A stretch of 64,000 nucleotides of DNA from Pseudophaeomoniella oleicola (GCA_003868215.1 QWDQ01000026.1:124001-188000); one strand, 5' to 3'. Numbered from the stretch's first letter, positions 44,906-57,274 are shown. Notes: generated by a model not told the origin, from the sequence alone. Translations and numbers: made by a program.

Positions 44906-46686
44906 TCAAACTTCTTCCCCGTCGTCTCGACCCCAAAGCTTGACTGTTCTATCGTGACCACTGCTCACGATCCATTTCGAATCAGCACTGACATCGGTGC
45001 TGAGAACATTACCGGAGTGACCCGACAATGACTTTGCCAGCGCCCAGTCATCGGCGCTGAAGATGTTGACATTCTTGTCGAATCCTGCAGAAACAAAGAA
45101 GGTGCCCTTTTTGGTCGGGGTCATCTCGCTCGGTTTGAGAGTCTCACTGCCGTTGTTCATGGTCACGTCGCCAGTCGGGACACTGAAATCAGATCCCTTC
45201 CACCATTTTAGATCGGCAACATTTCCCTTGTGAGCCCCGATGCCGCCTGTCTCTCTCACGGCACGAATATCCCAACATTTGACCCAACCGTCTCCGCTTC
45301 CGGTGAGCACCCGATGTCCGTCGTAACCCCAATCCAGGGCGTAGATTTCACGTATATGCCCATCAAGGATCATTACAGTTCTACCTGTTCGGAGATCCCA
45401 GATTCGGCCCATTGCATCAAATCCTCCGCTTGCAAGCAAAGAGCCATCCTGGTTGAAACTGACAGCAAATACCTGTCTGGAATGGCCCTCTTGAAGCAAG
45501 AGCTCAGTTGTTGTCTCCACATCCCACAATCGCCAAGTGGTATCGAAGGACGCAGACGCAAGGTACTTTCCAGATGGATGAAACTCAACGCGACAGACCC
45601 GATCGGTATGACCGTCTAACGTAGCAATCGGTGTATCCTGTTCTAGATTCCATAAGCAGATGCCTGACTTCCCTCCCTGACCTCCAGCACCAGAAGCAAT
45701 ATTGACAGTACTGGGTGAGACACCGGAGCTTGGGATCGTAGAACCGGGAAACCAGCTTAGACCACCAACAATCCCCGTATGACCCCTGAGGGTCCTCTTC
45801 TCGTCTAAATTAGGGACATCTAATAGCTTAATTCCACCTCCCCAATTCCCTGCTGCAATTGTCGAGCCATCAGGCGAAAAACGTGAAATGCTGACTGGTC
45901 GCTCCCCTGCGATTTGAGTACCATAGAGATCGAATTCTTGCAGTCGTTCCTTGACCGTCTTGCGATGCTTGATGTGGGTCCGTAGGGGTATCGACGATTC
46001 TTCTCGTTGTCTTGCCACCCTGGCTTTAGCTCGAGGTAATGAGTATCGGGCAATTTCCCTTCTTGCGTCCAACAGTTCTGGCAGACCGGTCGTGTAAAAT
46101 TCCTCCTCCGTTTCTTGCTCATCCTGTGTTTCTGCGGTGGGCGTACCCATATCAATGTCGCCATCCTCTGCAGCGAGCTCGGCCTGATCCGTAAGCAGCT
46201 CGCGCAACCGATCTCTTCTGTCGCCCGGTCCTTCGCCAAACAGTGTGATAGGCTCTCCGAGCTCCCGCAGCTTTGCTCGAACTTTTCCGTCGTCCGTCGG
46301 TACCGCGATTGCCGCAGCTCGTCGTTTACGGTCAAATTGACTCAAGATCGCAGATGCGCGCTCGGGCGCAATGCCAGCACCGCCGGCCGGTAGGTCATAA
46401 TTGCGATCAACCGCTGTAAAAACACGTCAGTAGGGAAGCCACCGAAGACCCGCAGTGAAGGGTGAATACATACGTAAACTGGCAAAGTCGACGTCCCCCA
46501 TGTCAACATCCTAAAAGTAAGATACAGTCAATTTGTGACGTCCGAAAGGCGGATTGCTTCGGCCAGGTACGAGGAGAGCCTTGAAAGGTAGCATTGTGAA
46601 TATGCTCTTGCGATCGAACTTGAAGAGAAGGGGAAGCTCACCTGTCGCTCTTCCTCCACATAAGCCTGTCTCGCTGGATGCATCAT
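44906..46686 (-). CDS. prp4: U4/U6 snRNP splicing factor Prp4 (WD40)
   Basis: The exons are 46686-46642, 46510-46474 and 46413-44906 (529 residues). The N-terminal part reads MMHPARQAYVEERQ-like and then DVDMGDVDFASLPVDRNYDLPAGGAGIAPERASAIL. The SFM domain follows (VRAKLRELGEPITLFGEGPGDRRDRLRELL), which contacts Prp3 in the U4/U6 particle. From about residue 200 to the end are seven WD40 blades, several ending in the canonical W/D pair (LWDVETT, IWDLRTG, CWDIRAV, KLWGRDD). Prp4 stabilises U4/U6 in the tri-snRNP before spliceosome activation. Length and order fit PRPF4 proteins. The two small 5' exons are predicted from donors GTGAGC and GTATGT. Confidence 0.93.
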
Positions 46687-47153
46687 CTTGAATCACTGGC
46701 TCACATAGACCACCTATGAACTAATGAGATTTTATGTGCTGTATGTATATGGCCCTCCCATCTGTATGAGACTGGAGATTCTGTGATGCGACCTTGACGG
46801 CGGGACCATAAAAGTTGAGGTAAATAATTACAGTCACTTAGCTGGATCTACTTCCCCGCACATGTTCCGCACTTCTAATACATCAATCAATCTATTTCGG
46901 TATAATCACATTTTCGCAATGCTTCTCTCGCAAATAAGAACCATGGTCAGAATGATGATCTCTCCGTGCTAGACAAATAATCATCCAGGCTCTTATATTT
47001 TTACGTTGTCGTAAATATGCATGCTAACTATATACTACATTGCAGACGGGTCATATGCCGGCGTCCTTCTCGCTGACATGTACGCCGAAAAACCAAGGCC
47101 AACGATATCCATACCAAAAGATTACATGCTGCTGCAAGGAACGAAGAGCCAGG
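46687..47153. other. Intergenic, upstream of prp4
   Basis: This 467 bp, fairly AT-rich gap holds the prp4 promoter and the 3' flank of the fumarate reductase gene. Nothing else was recognised. Confidence 0.5.
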
Positions 47154-49273
47154 TCAATACTTCAAGCTAATCTCTTGTCCCTTGACACGCCCAATCACAA
47201 TGTTCGGTGCGTACTTGGGGATAACCTCATCATCGTGAAGCATTTCGAACTCTGTGAAAAATGTAAGCTGTACTGCAGTGAAGTCGGTGAAGATCAAGAG
47301 GTCCTGCTTACCTTCGGTGGCATCTCTGCCCATATGGCTGAATAACGCTTGTGGCCCACCTGGATGCTCGTCTAGCCAATTCGTAACATCCATGACAACT
47401 CCTTTTACCGCAATCCAGAGATCGTCCTTCTTGTTGTGTTTGGCAACTTCCTCAAGCGTGAATTCTTTCTCAGGGACCTTGAAACTCGCAATATCGTTGG
47501 CCTCCTTAGCCTTGCCTGGGTCCGCGTCTTTTCCGTTCATGACTGGGGCAGCGGACTTTTGTGCTTGCTGCGTCGTCTTTTCATCACCGGCAGCCGGTGC
47601 TGAGGAACTACCGCTACCCCATTCAACGCTGATCTTTCCAGGAGTTGATGGATCGATGTGTAGCGAGATCTGGCCTAAGCGCGATGTTGCCGCTGAGACA
47701 CCTCCACTCAATACTTTCTGGAATAGGTATTGTGATGCAGAATGACCAGCAACCCGACCGTAGACGACACAACCTAGCAGCGAAGACCCTCCCAGCCTGT
47801 TTGCTCCGTGAACGCCGCCTGCAAGCTCGCCACAGGCATAGAGAGCTTCGAATGGCTTCTTCTCACCATTCAACACCTCGGCCTTGTCATTGATCTCAAT
47901 ACCACCCATGGTGAAATGAAGAACTGGTTCCATAAGTGCGACGTGGAATGTGTCATTAATTTCAAGAGGCAGATTGTGAAAGTACTTCTTGCCGAAGGGA
48001 TCCTTCTCCTTGCCTTCGGCGATCGCATTGTACTCTTTGAAGGTCTTTGAAAGCGCTGCCTCGCCACAGCCAATCTCCTTTGCGAGCTCGGCACCGGTCA
48101 TCTTCTTCATGAGCCCTCTTCCGGAATAGTGCCTGGTGTGAAAGTCTAGCACATTGGAGGCTTTCGAATTAAGGACTAGCCTGATAGGCCACTTGCCCTG
48201 TTCTTTCTCTTCCCACATCTTACCTGATACGTAATCTCTGTGTCCGAGTTCGTCTGAGAAACGCTGACCGTCAGAGTTGAGTAGCAGACCGCCTTCACCA
48301 CGAAGAGCCTCGGCAGCTAGGAATTTCCACTTAGAACCCGGATCCTTAGGATCAACAAGACCTGTAGGATGGACTTGAACCTTGTCCATATCAATATCAT
48401 TGGCTCCAATCGCCATCAACATCTTATGGCCATCTCCGGTGGCATGTGTACCGTTGGTGCTAGCAAGATCGTAGGTATCTGGTCTCCATTTCTTGAGCAA
48501 CGATGTTTCACTAAAATCAGCAGCGTAGCCACCGGTAGCCAGGACGACAACACCATCAACAGAGTGTTCCTCGCCGTTGTATTCGTACTTGACACCTGTA
48601 GCTTTGTTGCCATCCTTGATGAGCGATGTCACCTTGGCTTTTTTGATCACTTGTACTCGGTCAGGGTCGCTGTCCACAAGCTCCTCAAGTCTTTGCATCA
48701 GCGCATAGGTGATGGCCATGCCGGGAAATTTCGCATCGTGGCCACGATGTGTTCGGGGGAAGGAATGACCTCTGTTGATGATTTAGTATACAATCGACCT
48801 CCGGGATTTCAATTTACGTACCCCAATCGTGAGACCAAAGTCAGATCTAGGTTGAAAACATCTTGCAGCCATTCAATAGCCGCGGCGGATTGGTATGTGA
48901 GGACTCGGATCAGGTCCGGTCGTGCCTTGTCTCTCGCTGACTTGAGGGTGTCTTCGTAGAATTGCTGAACACTATCACCGATCTTCTGCTCTACTTGTGT
49001 CCGCGTGAGAGCGCCGTTGATACCAGAGGTTGCTTTCGTGGAATTGCCACCGAAGAAGTCTATCGTATTGTCAGCAACCGGATCCTCGGTCGAGCGGCAT
49101 ATCCCGTACTATTCTTGTCGAGTAGCAGCACGCTGCCACCGTTCAGGTAGACAGTATGAGCGGCACTGAGGCCAGATACTGTGAGAGAAGACAAGTCAAT
49201 CAAAGTGCCATGTGACAATCATCAAGTCCAGCTTACATCCGCCGCCAACAACAATCACTCGGGGACCTGACAT
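47154..49273 (-). CDS. Soluble fumarate reductase (Osm1-like) fused to cytochrome b5 domain
   Basis: Five exons: 49273-49237, 49178-49110, 49059-48822, 48771-47312 and 47251-47154 (633 residues). The N-terminus MSGPRVIVVGGGLSGLSAAHT is the FAD Rossmann site (GxGxxG). NNFFGGNSTKATSGINGA, HSFPRTHRG, HPTGLVDP, EALRGEGGLLLNSDGQRF and GGVHGANRLGGSSLLGC are the flavocytochrome c / fumarate reductase catalytic blocks. After a Ser/Ala/Lys linker, residues about 545-633 form a cytochrome b5 domain with the heme motif HPGG and a second His in EMLHDDE. The enzyme reduces fumarate to succinate to reoxidise reduced flavins or NADH under low oxygen; the b5 domain probably feeds electrons. No transit peptide is seen, so a cytosolic location is likely. 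The b5 heme site is completed only by the last splice join. Confidence 0.94.
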
Positions 49274-50450
49274 CTTCACTGACACCTTTCGACGGAGAGA
49301 TGTGATAGAGAAGTAGCAGTGGTAGATGCAAAGACAACACAAACAGTCTCAAGATTAGCGATTCAACAGAAGTAAAGTAAGGGCCGTGAAGGAACGAGGA
49401 CGAGTGAAGATATCTGGAAGGACTGCGTAATAGAGAAGTGAATGCACTAATAGGTCGAGTCCCCCATAAAGCATAAATACCTACTAGTAAGACGAATCGC
49501 GGGGAGAGAGTTAATGATGCCCGGATGACTGATGATGGACCTCGGTCTACATTCGACCGCGGCGAATTGGCATTCCGTGCCTCGTGATTTGTTGAAACAG
49601 GAGTTACCTTTTTAATTAAAGAAAAACGGGTTAGTTCCCCCCTCCCCCCCCCCATACTCCATTTCTTGGTTAAAGGTTGACCTAGGTCAGACGCCTGTAG
49701 AGCAGTCGGCACAGGTACTATCTTAACTATGATGTCAACACAGTGAACCTCACGTTAACTACCTTAATTAGGTACGCAGTTCTCTCCCTCATTCCGTTCC
49801 TTCTCCTCTTTTTCGGCCCTTCATCCCAGGAAACAGACCTCGGACCTTCTCCCAGCTCGCCAGGACGTTTTCCATACGCAGAAGTCATGCTGTACAGTAC
49901 AATACGCCGTCGTGGTTCCATAGGAGGACCGAATTGGACTTGTTTACTACATCTACGAGGTAATACCAGCGAGCAGCAGAAATTGACAACCTTGACTCCC
50001 AACTTCGCCGCTTCAAGTTAGCGATCACATGTTTGCTGTTCCCTCGGGACACCCACAGGATCCGGAACTTTGTGAACAGAGGGAGCCCTTTTAATAATAC
50101 AACCAAAGTTGTTGACTACTAATATCCTTTATAGAGCAGCATGTGATAATCCATGATCCTGCACATGCACGTCAAGGACAATATGCGAAGAAGTCGGGTT
50201 GTCTGTGTAGACACAAGAGTCGATCGAGAAGGATGTTTAATACGTAGTATTACGTAGGTGAAAAGTGTACATATCCCACGTCGTGTGGTTATACTAGGCC
50301 CTCACATAACGATATTCATGTCTTGTAGATCTTTGGTGGGTTTCTGATTTGTCACTATTACTGAACGACGAGTATATACAGGTACATAAGTTACATATTT
50401 GACATTGATTCCTTTCAACACATCTGCCTTTCAGACCATGAATATTGTAG
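49274..50450. other. Intergenic, upstream of fumarate reductase gene
   Basis: 1.18 kb with no supported gene. It contains TACGTAGTATTACGTA (about 50241-50256) and a poly-C run near 49639-49653. Confidence 0.5.
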
Positions 50451-53400
50451 TCATCGATACACAAGCGGCAAACTATACGGTAAAGACACAAATCCCTCTG
50501 GTGTCGATGTCCTAGACAGTCCCAATTTCCTTTTTCCTGACTCCTTTGCCTGCGCAGCTGAGCAAGTTTGCATTTTCTGGGTACTGCTGACTTTCCTGAT
50601 GATCTCATCACTTGGATCCTTGACCAATTCTCCTTTGGCATCAGGTTCATGTTCCTCTTTCAAGATATCGAGATGCATATTCATAGGCTTGTTGGTTGGA
50701 CTTCCGGCCAATTCCGGCGTTTCTGCGAGGACATCAGCATTGACGAAACTGTACCCAACAAGAGTGGGAGATGTGATGTCCGTCTTGTAGGAGGATGCGC
50801 AAGTCGAGGTTGATATTGTTGGTGACGTCGATGCTGAGGACTTCGATTTTATCTTTGACATCGAACCCAGTTTGGAAGGAGTCGAACGGGATCGTGTGAA
50901 TAACGAGAACGATCTTCGGGCGCTGTTGGATCTCTTTGCTGGATGCGATGTCGGTGGTAGAGGAAAGGCACCACCAGGATGTGAGAGGACTGATGACGAG
51001 ATAGATGCCATTGATGACGACGAACCAGATCGTGGTAGAGACGTTGGGTTTACAGGTGTACCTGGGTGGACTTGGTCGGGAAGCCCAGAGGGACTGGCTG
51101 TCGAACCATTGATTAGCGAACATGCGTCATCCCAGATTTCGGCTCTGCCAACATCCAGAGCTTCCCATGCCCACCAGCCTTCACAGCTTTTTGTGGGAGG
51201 CGAAGAGGCGGACTCGCTGACAGGTGTGCCTAGACCCATCCAAGCACCTAGCTTCTTGACCGTCGAATGTCCTAGTTCGCGCTGCCGCAGGAGCATATCA
51301 ACAGCACGATTTACTTCGACATGCTCTCCGGTCTCACACTTACGAAGCGCCCAGGTGGCGTCTTCAAGCGAAAATCCGAGATCGGATGTAAGCGTCCACA
51401 GAGCGACATCAATGGGATCCACGATCCCAGCAGGTACAGACTTCGGTGCGCCACGGTGATATCCTGCGGGTACGGACACTGAGCGTATGTGGGCAGCTAG
51501 CATCTTGGAAGTATCTGATTCGAGCTTTTCGTAGAGGTTGGGGGTGCTAAGCGAGCTGCGGGGATCATTACGAGGGCCGTTGAGTTGGTTTATAACCTGA
51601 GGGAAAGACGACATGGGCCGCTCAGTAGAGAAAGTGGCGGCTTTTGGGTGAATTGTGGCAGACGTTTGAGGGAGTGTAGCTTGCTTGTGTTTCTGAAGCT
51701 CAGCTGCAAGTGCTAGTTGGCGGTCTCGCACGGTTGATGAGCGGTTAGTTTTTGAAGCCGTACCATCCACTTGTGGGTGTGTATGATCAATCGGCTGGGG
51801 GTTCGGGCTCGTAGGAGTTGTAAAAGTGGCAAGTCGTTGGTTGTATACGCGAGTTAAAGCCTCTTTCATGAAGGATGATCTGCTGAAACCCGATGTTGGC
51901 GGTTCCCATTTTGTCCAGCCACATTCGGTTGCCGTTGTGAAAGCGGATGCTGTAGTGCCATGGAAGGCGAGCGACAAATTTAGTATGGCGGATGGGCCTA
52001 GGGTAAGGATGTAGTATGTCCATTCCTCCAAGACCCCGAGATCCCTAGTTTCATCGTTGATATCTGATTCCGGAAAAATCCCGTGAGTTCTGGCTTCAAT
52101 GACATCTGTTGAAAGATGCTGAAGCAGCACACCAAAGCAGTTCCAAATCTCAATCATATCGTACAGTTGGTAAGCTGTCAGGCCATTGTTTCCATTCCCT
52201 TTTCCAAAACACTCTGGCGGATTAAACAGTGCACTGTCCATTGCAAATATGTCTTCTTCGCCGGCAAAACTTGTGGGCCTTAGCATTGGAGTACGCGATA
52301 CGTTTGCCAATTGTCCACCGTTCAACCAGTCGATTTGGGCAATGGTATCATGCTCTCTGGCCTTGCCGCAACCAAAGATCGAACAGAAGGACCAAATACG
52401 CCAAAATGCCTCGTCCAGCTCCTTTGATCTTTCGAAGTCCATACCAGCAAGACCGATAATAGTGTCCATGCGCAGAAATGTCTGGCAACGCGACAGGATC
52501 ATCGACTTGAGAGCAGTAAGAGTATAACAATTCTGCTTGTATTGCTTCAAGTAAGCTGCAGGAGTCTGTTCGTCCACGCGGTCGATGTTTGGCCGGAATT
52601 GGGAATAATTTGTGCTTTGACTGAGTCCTTGGTGCTCCCAGACTGCTGGGGACATTTTGAACATCACATTTCTGATGAGATTCAATTCGTGCCTCTTGAA
52701 CGTTAGATAGAATCCCTTGTTAATGACGGCAGTTGAGAATAAATCCTTTAACGTCGCGGAAGACTCCATGATACGGACCAATATAGTATCAGCCGCGTGA
52801 GAGGATATCGTATCAGTCCCGCCTGTTCCAGCATTCTGGTCGGTATGTCCCTTGTACTGGACAGTATTAGCCACGTCACAATAGACACAGCCATCGTGCC
52901 CATCACAAAAGACACTTTGGGTGAGGATGGTTGAGGCTGGTCGCAACCTTGTTCTGGGTCTTGTAGAGCCGTTCCCATCGCGATGTACTACCGTCTCTTC
53001 AGCGGCGCGGAACATGCATGGTTCCTCTGGGATTAATTCTGGGGTCTTATGTCGTACAAGCCTGCGTGAGTCGATTGATGGACTGGAATGAGTGGATATG
53101 TCGGTTAGCTGAGATTCTAGCTCCATTGTAGCTTGTTCCAAAGAGATCTTGGTCATGGTCCTTTTGCGATATGGCCGCGGATTTGTTCTTTTGAATTCTT
53201 GGTCAAGGCTGTTCAGCTCCACAGCGCTATACCTTGATACCAATGGCCCTGGGCTACCAGATAGGCTCACGTCGCTCATCTTCTTATGCAAAATGAGCGG
53301 ATCAGCCATTCGTGCAGGCTCAGGCGGTAGTGGTTTATTCTTCGAGTCCTTGAAGTTGGATCTAGATGGTGGAGTCGGGAAAGTAATGTCGGAGCCAAAG

Positions 53401-54170
53401 TCAAAAACCCCAGCCTCGGCCGGGCTCGTGATGGAATAGCCTGATACGGTTCTGACTGCTTTCTTCTCTGGGATCTTCTCAGCCACAGAAGATGCGCTCG
53501 ATGGGGGAGATATTGAGTAGCATGAGGTGTTTTCCAAGAAGTCCTCACTTTCCGGAGTGGGTGTTCTTGTCTGTTGGTCGCCAACCTGAGTTGGTTGGGA
53601 TATGGAAAGCATGGGATCACGGATGAACACGGCTTGTCTTGGGAGGATAGAGCTTTCTGGAGTTACAGGTGATATAACAGACACAGAATCCGAGGCTTCC
53701 TTTAGGTCTTCTTGTTTCCCCGATGTATTCCTCAGAATGCTCGCTACAATCTCGTTGGCGAAGACCTCTGGGTTATTGATGGCTTGCGTCGGAATCACTA
53801 GATGAATTTCTGGCCCTCGATCCCGCCGTGACGTGTCCACTGCGTGTGTCAGTGGCAACCGAAGGTTCTCTTCTCCGGGCGAGGTGCGATTTCCAACCCT
53901 ATCACGACCAGTGACCTGGCAATCAAGGGCTATCGCAAGATGATTGAGCTCCTTGGCATCGATATCCTGATTGTCTCCAGTGGTAGAAGAGTGAATGGAA
54001 TCGGGAGAAAGGAGTTTGCTGTCTGCACGGTATATGGTGGGTATACGCTGCGGTTTCCGCATGCCAGCATTTGACATGGTCTTGACGATTTCGATTCTTT
54101 GGTGTTTGCCGCGTATCTTGGAAAAAGGTGAATCGCTGGCGACGAACTTTTTGTGATCCCATCCAGGCAT
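50451..54170 (-). CDS. Large fungal protein of unknown function with UBA-like helix bundle
   Basis: One uninterrupted frame of 1239 residues from an ATG at 54170. Residues 1-400 are disordered and rich in Ser/Thr/Pro with basic patches. About 400-760 is an ordered, aromatic- and Cys-rich region (from SVFCDGHDGCVYCDVAN through LLQHLSTDVIEARTHGIFPE and WTYYILTLGPSAILNLSLAFHG) that looks like a globular helical domain. About 916-966 (DPIDVALWTLTSDLGFSLEDATWALRKCETG...VDMLLRQRE) has the helix pattern of a UBA-like fold. The C-terminal 250 residues are Ser/Thr-rich. The CDGHDGCVYCDV segment could bind a metal. The family was not recognised; the absence of introns over 3.7 kb is unusual beside the intron-rich neighbours. 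Confidence 0.85.
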   Translation of the reverse strand: MPGWDHKKFVASDSPFSKIRGKHQRIEIVKTMSNAGMRKPQRIPTIYRADSKLLSPDSIHSSTTGDNQDIDAKELNHLAIALDCQVTGRDRVGNRTSPGEENLRLPLTHAVDTSRRDRGPEIHLVIPTQAINNPEVFANEIVASILRNTSGKQEDLKEASDSVSVISPVTPESSILPRQAVFIRDPMLSISQPTQVGDQQTRTPTPESEDFLENTSCYSISPPSSASSVAEKIPEKKAVRTVSGYSITSPAEAGVFDFGSDITFPTPPSRSNFKDSKNKPLPPEPARMADPLILHKKMSDVSLSGSPGPLVSRYSAVELNSLDQEFKRTNPRPYRKRTMTKISLEQATMELESQLTDISTHSSPSIDSRRLVRHKTPELIPEEPCMFRAAEETVVHRDGNGSTRPRTRLRPASTILTQSVFCDGHDGCVYCDVANTVQYKGHTDQNAGTGGTDTISSHAADTILVRIMESSATLKDLFSTAVINKGFYLTFKRHELNLIRNVMFKMSPAVWEHQGLSQSTNYSQFRPNIDRVDEQTPAAYLKQYKQNCYTLTALKSMILSRCQTFLRMDTIIGLAGMDFERSKELDEAFWRIWSFCSIFGCGKAREHDTIAQIDWLNGGQLANVSRTPMLRPTSFAGEEDIFAMDSALFNPPECFGKGNGNNGLTAYQLYDMIEIWNCFGVLLQHLSTDVIEARTHGIFPESDINDETRDLGVLEEWTYYILTLGPSAILNLSLAFHGTTASAFTTATECGWTKWEPPTSGFSRSSFMKEALTRVYNQRLATFTTPTSPNPQPIDHTHPQVDGTASKTNRSSTVRDRQLALAAELQKHKQATLPQTSATIHPKAATFSTERPMSSFPQVINQLNGPRNDPRSSLSTPNLYEKLESDTSKMLAAHIRSVSVPAGYHRGAPKSVPAGIVDPIDVALWTLTSDLGFSLEDATWALRKCETGEHVEVNRAVDMLLRQRELGHSTVKKLGAWMGLGTPVSESASSPPTKSCEGWWAWEALDVGRAEIWDDACSLINGSTASPSGLPDQVHPGTPVNPTSLPRSGSSSSMASISSSVLSHPGGAFPLPPTSHPAKRSNSARRSFSLFTRSRSTPSKLGSMSKIKSKSSASTSPTISTSTCASSYKTDITSPTLVGYSFVNADVLAETPELAGSPTNKPMNMHLDILKEEHEPDAKGELVKDPSDEIIRKVSSTQKMQTCSAAQAKESGKRKLGLSRTSTPEGFVSLPYSLPLVYR

Positions 54171-55767
54171 TTTGAGCGAACGGACGGACTAGAAGTGACC
54201 AGAGTCAGGACTGGGACGGGGTTCCACCATACGTCGAATGGGCAGCATTTTCCCTTTGGTTTAACGGCATAGGAAGAGACGGGGTTATGCACCAAGAACC
54301 GGTTCAGTTGAATAAGAACATAGAGAAACGGACAAGATGAAATGCCTAAACGCAGAAAGTTTCGAGACATGCATGGAAACACACCCGTGTCCGAAATGGT
54401 GGTAAGCAGAAGACGACGAAAGGGAACGTGGCGAGGTCCATTATTGCATACAGGCTTGCAGCAAACCATGCAAGGTGCTCCTTCGGGATCCGACTGTACT
54501 GTCACCGGAGAAAATACAACGAGGGCGACTGCTAGATAGCTAGGTATGCATGATATCACTTACCCGCAGGCAGATTTGGACATGGTGACGAAGAGCGAAC
54601 ACGGCAACAGGCATGTATCTAGCATCATACCCACTGCCTTTTGTTGGAAATGTCGAAAAGACAATGGGGTCGATGCATCAATTGGTAGCATCACTGCGAG
54701 GACGGTGGTTCGATGCACCAGAGTTTGGAGAAACGAGAATGTCGTAAGCCACCAAGTCCGGCTGATCGGTCATCACGTTCTGAGACTTTCGAGCCTGATG
54801 ATGCATTGAAGCGAAGAGAATGGAAAGATAAGAAGCAGAGATGCTGACATGCCGACAGACCATTGACACTCTGGGTTACCGGCAGAGGCACAGCTTGGGA
54901 ATACTTGGGTAAGGCATAGATGCAACAAGATAATAATATTAAAATGTATGGGACCAGTATTACTTCGAAGTACAGTAGTAGTACCACTGTTGTGGGGCAT
55001 AGCAATTCGTATAATTATTGATCAGGGCCAAAAGTGGTCGATTCCATGCAATTCAGATTTGGCCCCTTCGTACTACGTAGTAACTCATGAGAAACTACCC
55101 TTTGACCAGCATAATTAACTTCGCCCCCAACCTCGTATGTGTTCACAGCCATCCATTGGTCTGCTGAAAGACGATCCTCACTACTATCGGCATCTCTAAT
55201 TCATTTGCACGATGCCTGCTGATCGACTCCATATGTCGGCTGACGGTGACAAATGCTTCTAGAAGAACCTTAGGTATATGGAATGGCTTCAATCGGACCT
55301 GGTCTTACTTCCGATCCACTGGATATGATCGGTGTAGTCTATCAAGTCACTTCGGGCTATTTTCTTCTCTAGCCTGTCGATAGCATGCTTCGTAGTTGAT
55401 CTCGAGGGTGACATCAACTTTGTCATGGACCAATCTTTTGCAATGAGCCTGCATCTTTGAGTTCCAAAAGCATGCATACATACTTGTCTTGCAACGCTCG
55501 AGCAGAGCGCTTCTGCTAATTGTCACTATGCTAATCTCTCATAGGAGATGTGGGTGACGTCGGCGTTGTCGAAACTATCAAAGATTGTATCAGAGGAACA
55601 GACCATTTGTATAAAGCCCGGGCAGGTCCAACTCGAAACGGAAACAACTATGCTGATGTTGCACTTCCATACCACCGAGCACTGCCTGTCCCCACCCTTG
55701 CAGCCCTATCAACTTGTTGCGACAAATTTGAGTCTCATCGACAGTCCTTGCAATTCCTGTCAAGGAT
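54171..55767. other. Upstream of the 1239-residue gene; TACTACGTAGTA palindrome
   Basis: 1.6 kb without a supported gene. A TTCTAG acceptor near 54190 hints at an intron in the 5' leader of the large gene. It contains a TACTACGTAGTA palindrome (55071-55082) and TACTTCGAAGTA (54961-54972). Confidence 0.5.
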
Positions 55768-56452
55768 TTAGCCCACCATCAGGCTGAGATATATTCCCCA
55801 ACCGACACCCACGATGCCACCAACAATGACTCGTTTCTCCACCGGGACAAGAACAAAGTTGAAGAGCGAGACAAGTGGCCAAAGTTTCAGGCCGCTTGTT
55901 GTAATCGACCAGAAATCCTGTCATCTATTAGTGCTGCACCCTTCCCGGAATAAGAGCCTAGGAGGATTGGACGCGCATACATTGTGGACGTCATCGATGA
56001 TAGTAGACGTTTGCTTCCCTTTCAAGAACCCCATACCGATGATGAATGCTAAGGTATTGACAAGTGCACCTACGGTCTGGTCGAGTGCAAACTTTTTGGC
56101 TGTGTTTGCGACACTGAATTTCGAATCCTCATACATCAACACTTTCTTCTCAGAGTCCTTTCCTGTCATTGGCCGCGAAGGCACTCTACTGGGAAAGGTG
56201 CGTTCAAGGTACTTTTGCCATGCGATGTTGGGTGGACAACTGATGAATTGAAAGACGACAAATTGTAACAATTGAATAATATCAAGGGTAAACGGCTTCT
56301 AAAACACGTATAACAGGTCAAACCACTTCTGAAGCCCAGAATGCCACAGGCCTTACATTGCTTCTGTAACAGTCCAGTATTTGGGCCAGAATGTTGGACA
56401 GAGCACTCAATCCAGCGGCCTGCAGAGTGGCATTGACCGTGGGCGATGGCAT
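55768..56452 (-). CDS. Mpv17/PMP22-family membrane protein
   Basis: The exons are 56452-56357, 56298-55981 and 55917-55768 (187 residues). The joins restore PTVNATLQAAGLSALSNILAQIL...NKPFTLDIIQLLQFVVFQFISCPPNIAWQKYLERTFPS and, at the C-terminus, the family hallmark DFWSITTSGLKLWPLVSLFNFVLVPVEKRVIVGGIVGVGWGIYLSLM. This is the usual four-segment membrane architecture. Family members sit in the peroxisomal or inner mitochondrial membrane and affect small-molecule or ROS balance; the exact role is unknown. Its length is normal. It is divergent from the SGNH-like gene. Confidence 0.9.
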
Positions 56453-57274
56453 TCTGTTCAGTGCACTAAACGAAGAAATGAATCAATACTGTGCGTATGC
56501 CATCTCACTGTAGAATCGGTATGAAAGAATTCATGTTGGGTCGTGGTCTGAGGCCAGATAAACAATGTAAGAAGCGGGTGCCTGCCGAAAACCGTACCGT
56601 CCCCATTTGGTGTCCACTAACGGTCGAGCTACCCAATGTAACCTAGGGACTAGTAGCCAAAGTGATCAACATGGGAACAACATGATGGTATACGGGATGA
56701 TGAGCTCGCTTCATGATAAGAAGTATACAATTCCGTTGATCTTGGGTGTTCAGCAGTATCGTTGTCCCGACAGCTGGGAAGCATGACCAATAGGTGAGAA
56801 ATGCAGGTGACCTGGTTGATGCGATTGACGTCTGTCGTAGCTTTTAGGAAAGCAACCGGAATGACAATTCCAATGGAGGAAGTATAGAATTCCCATGTTC
56901 TTCAGACCAGAGTATATTGCACTGACAACGGATATCCTGTCGGAAAAGATAGGATCGTAATGAATTGGTCGGGTGTCGTTCTAAAAAAGAGATACCATGG
57001 GTTTGAAGACCTTCTGTTACCGCAATTCTGATGTTGAAATACGGCAAATTCTCATCATTGTTGATACTCTGTCACTTCCTCTGTTCGTGATATTACAGCG
57101 TCCTACGAGGTGTACGTTTCTAAAATGTACACTACTGAGCCCATTCTATCGGCTGCAGTACCTGCCTGTCCCTTTCAAGCTCTTCAAGTCCCGACAATGT
57201 CCAATCCATACAGTGGCGCTCGTCACTCTCGAGCTGTGAGATAGTCTTTCGTGCCTGTGTACTTTTCTTTCAAG
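56453..57274. promoter_or_regulatory. Divergent promoter region, Mpv17 / SGNH-like genes
   Basis: 822 bp between divergent start codons. Nothing specific was recognised. Confidence 0.45.

Noticed and set aside
55814-56251. 145-codon plus-strand frame opposite the Mpv17 gene
   Set aside because: The minus strand carries the full spliced Mpv17/PMP22 protein; the plus frame is its shadow.
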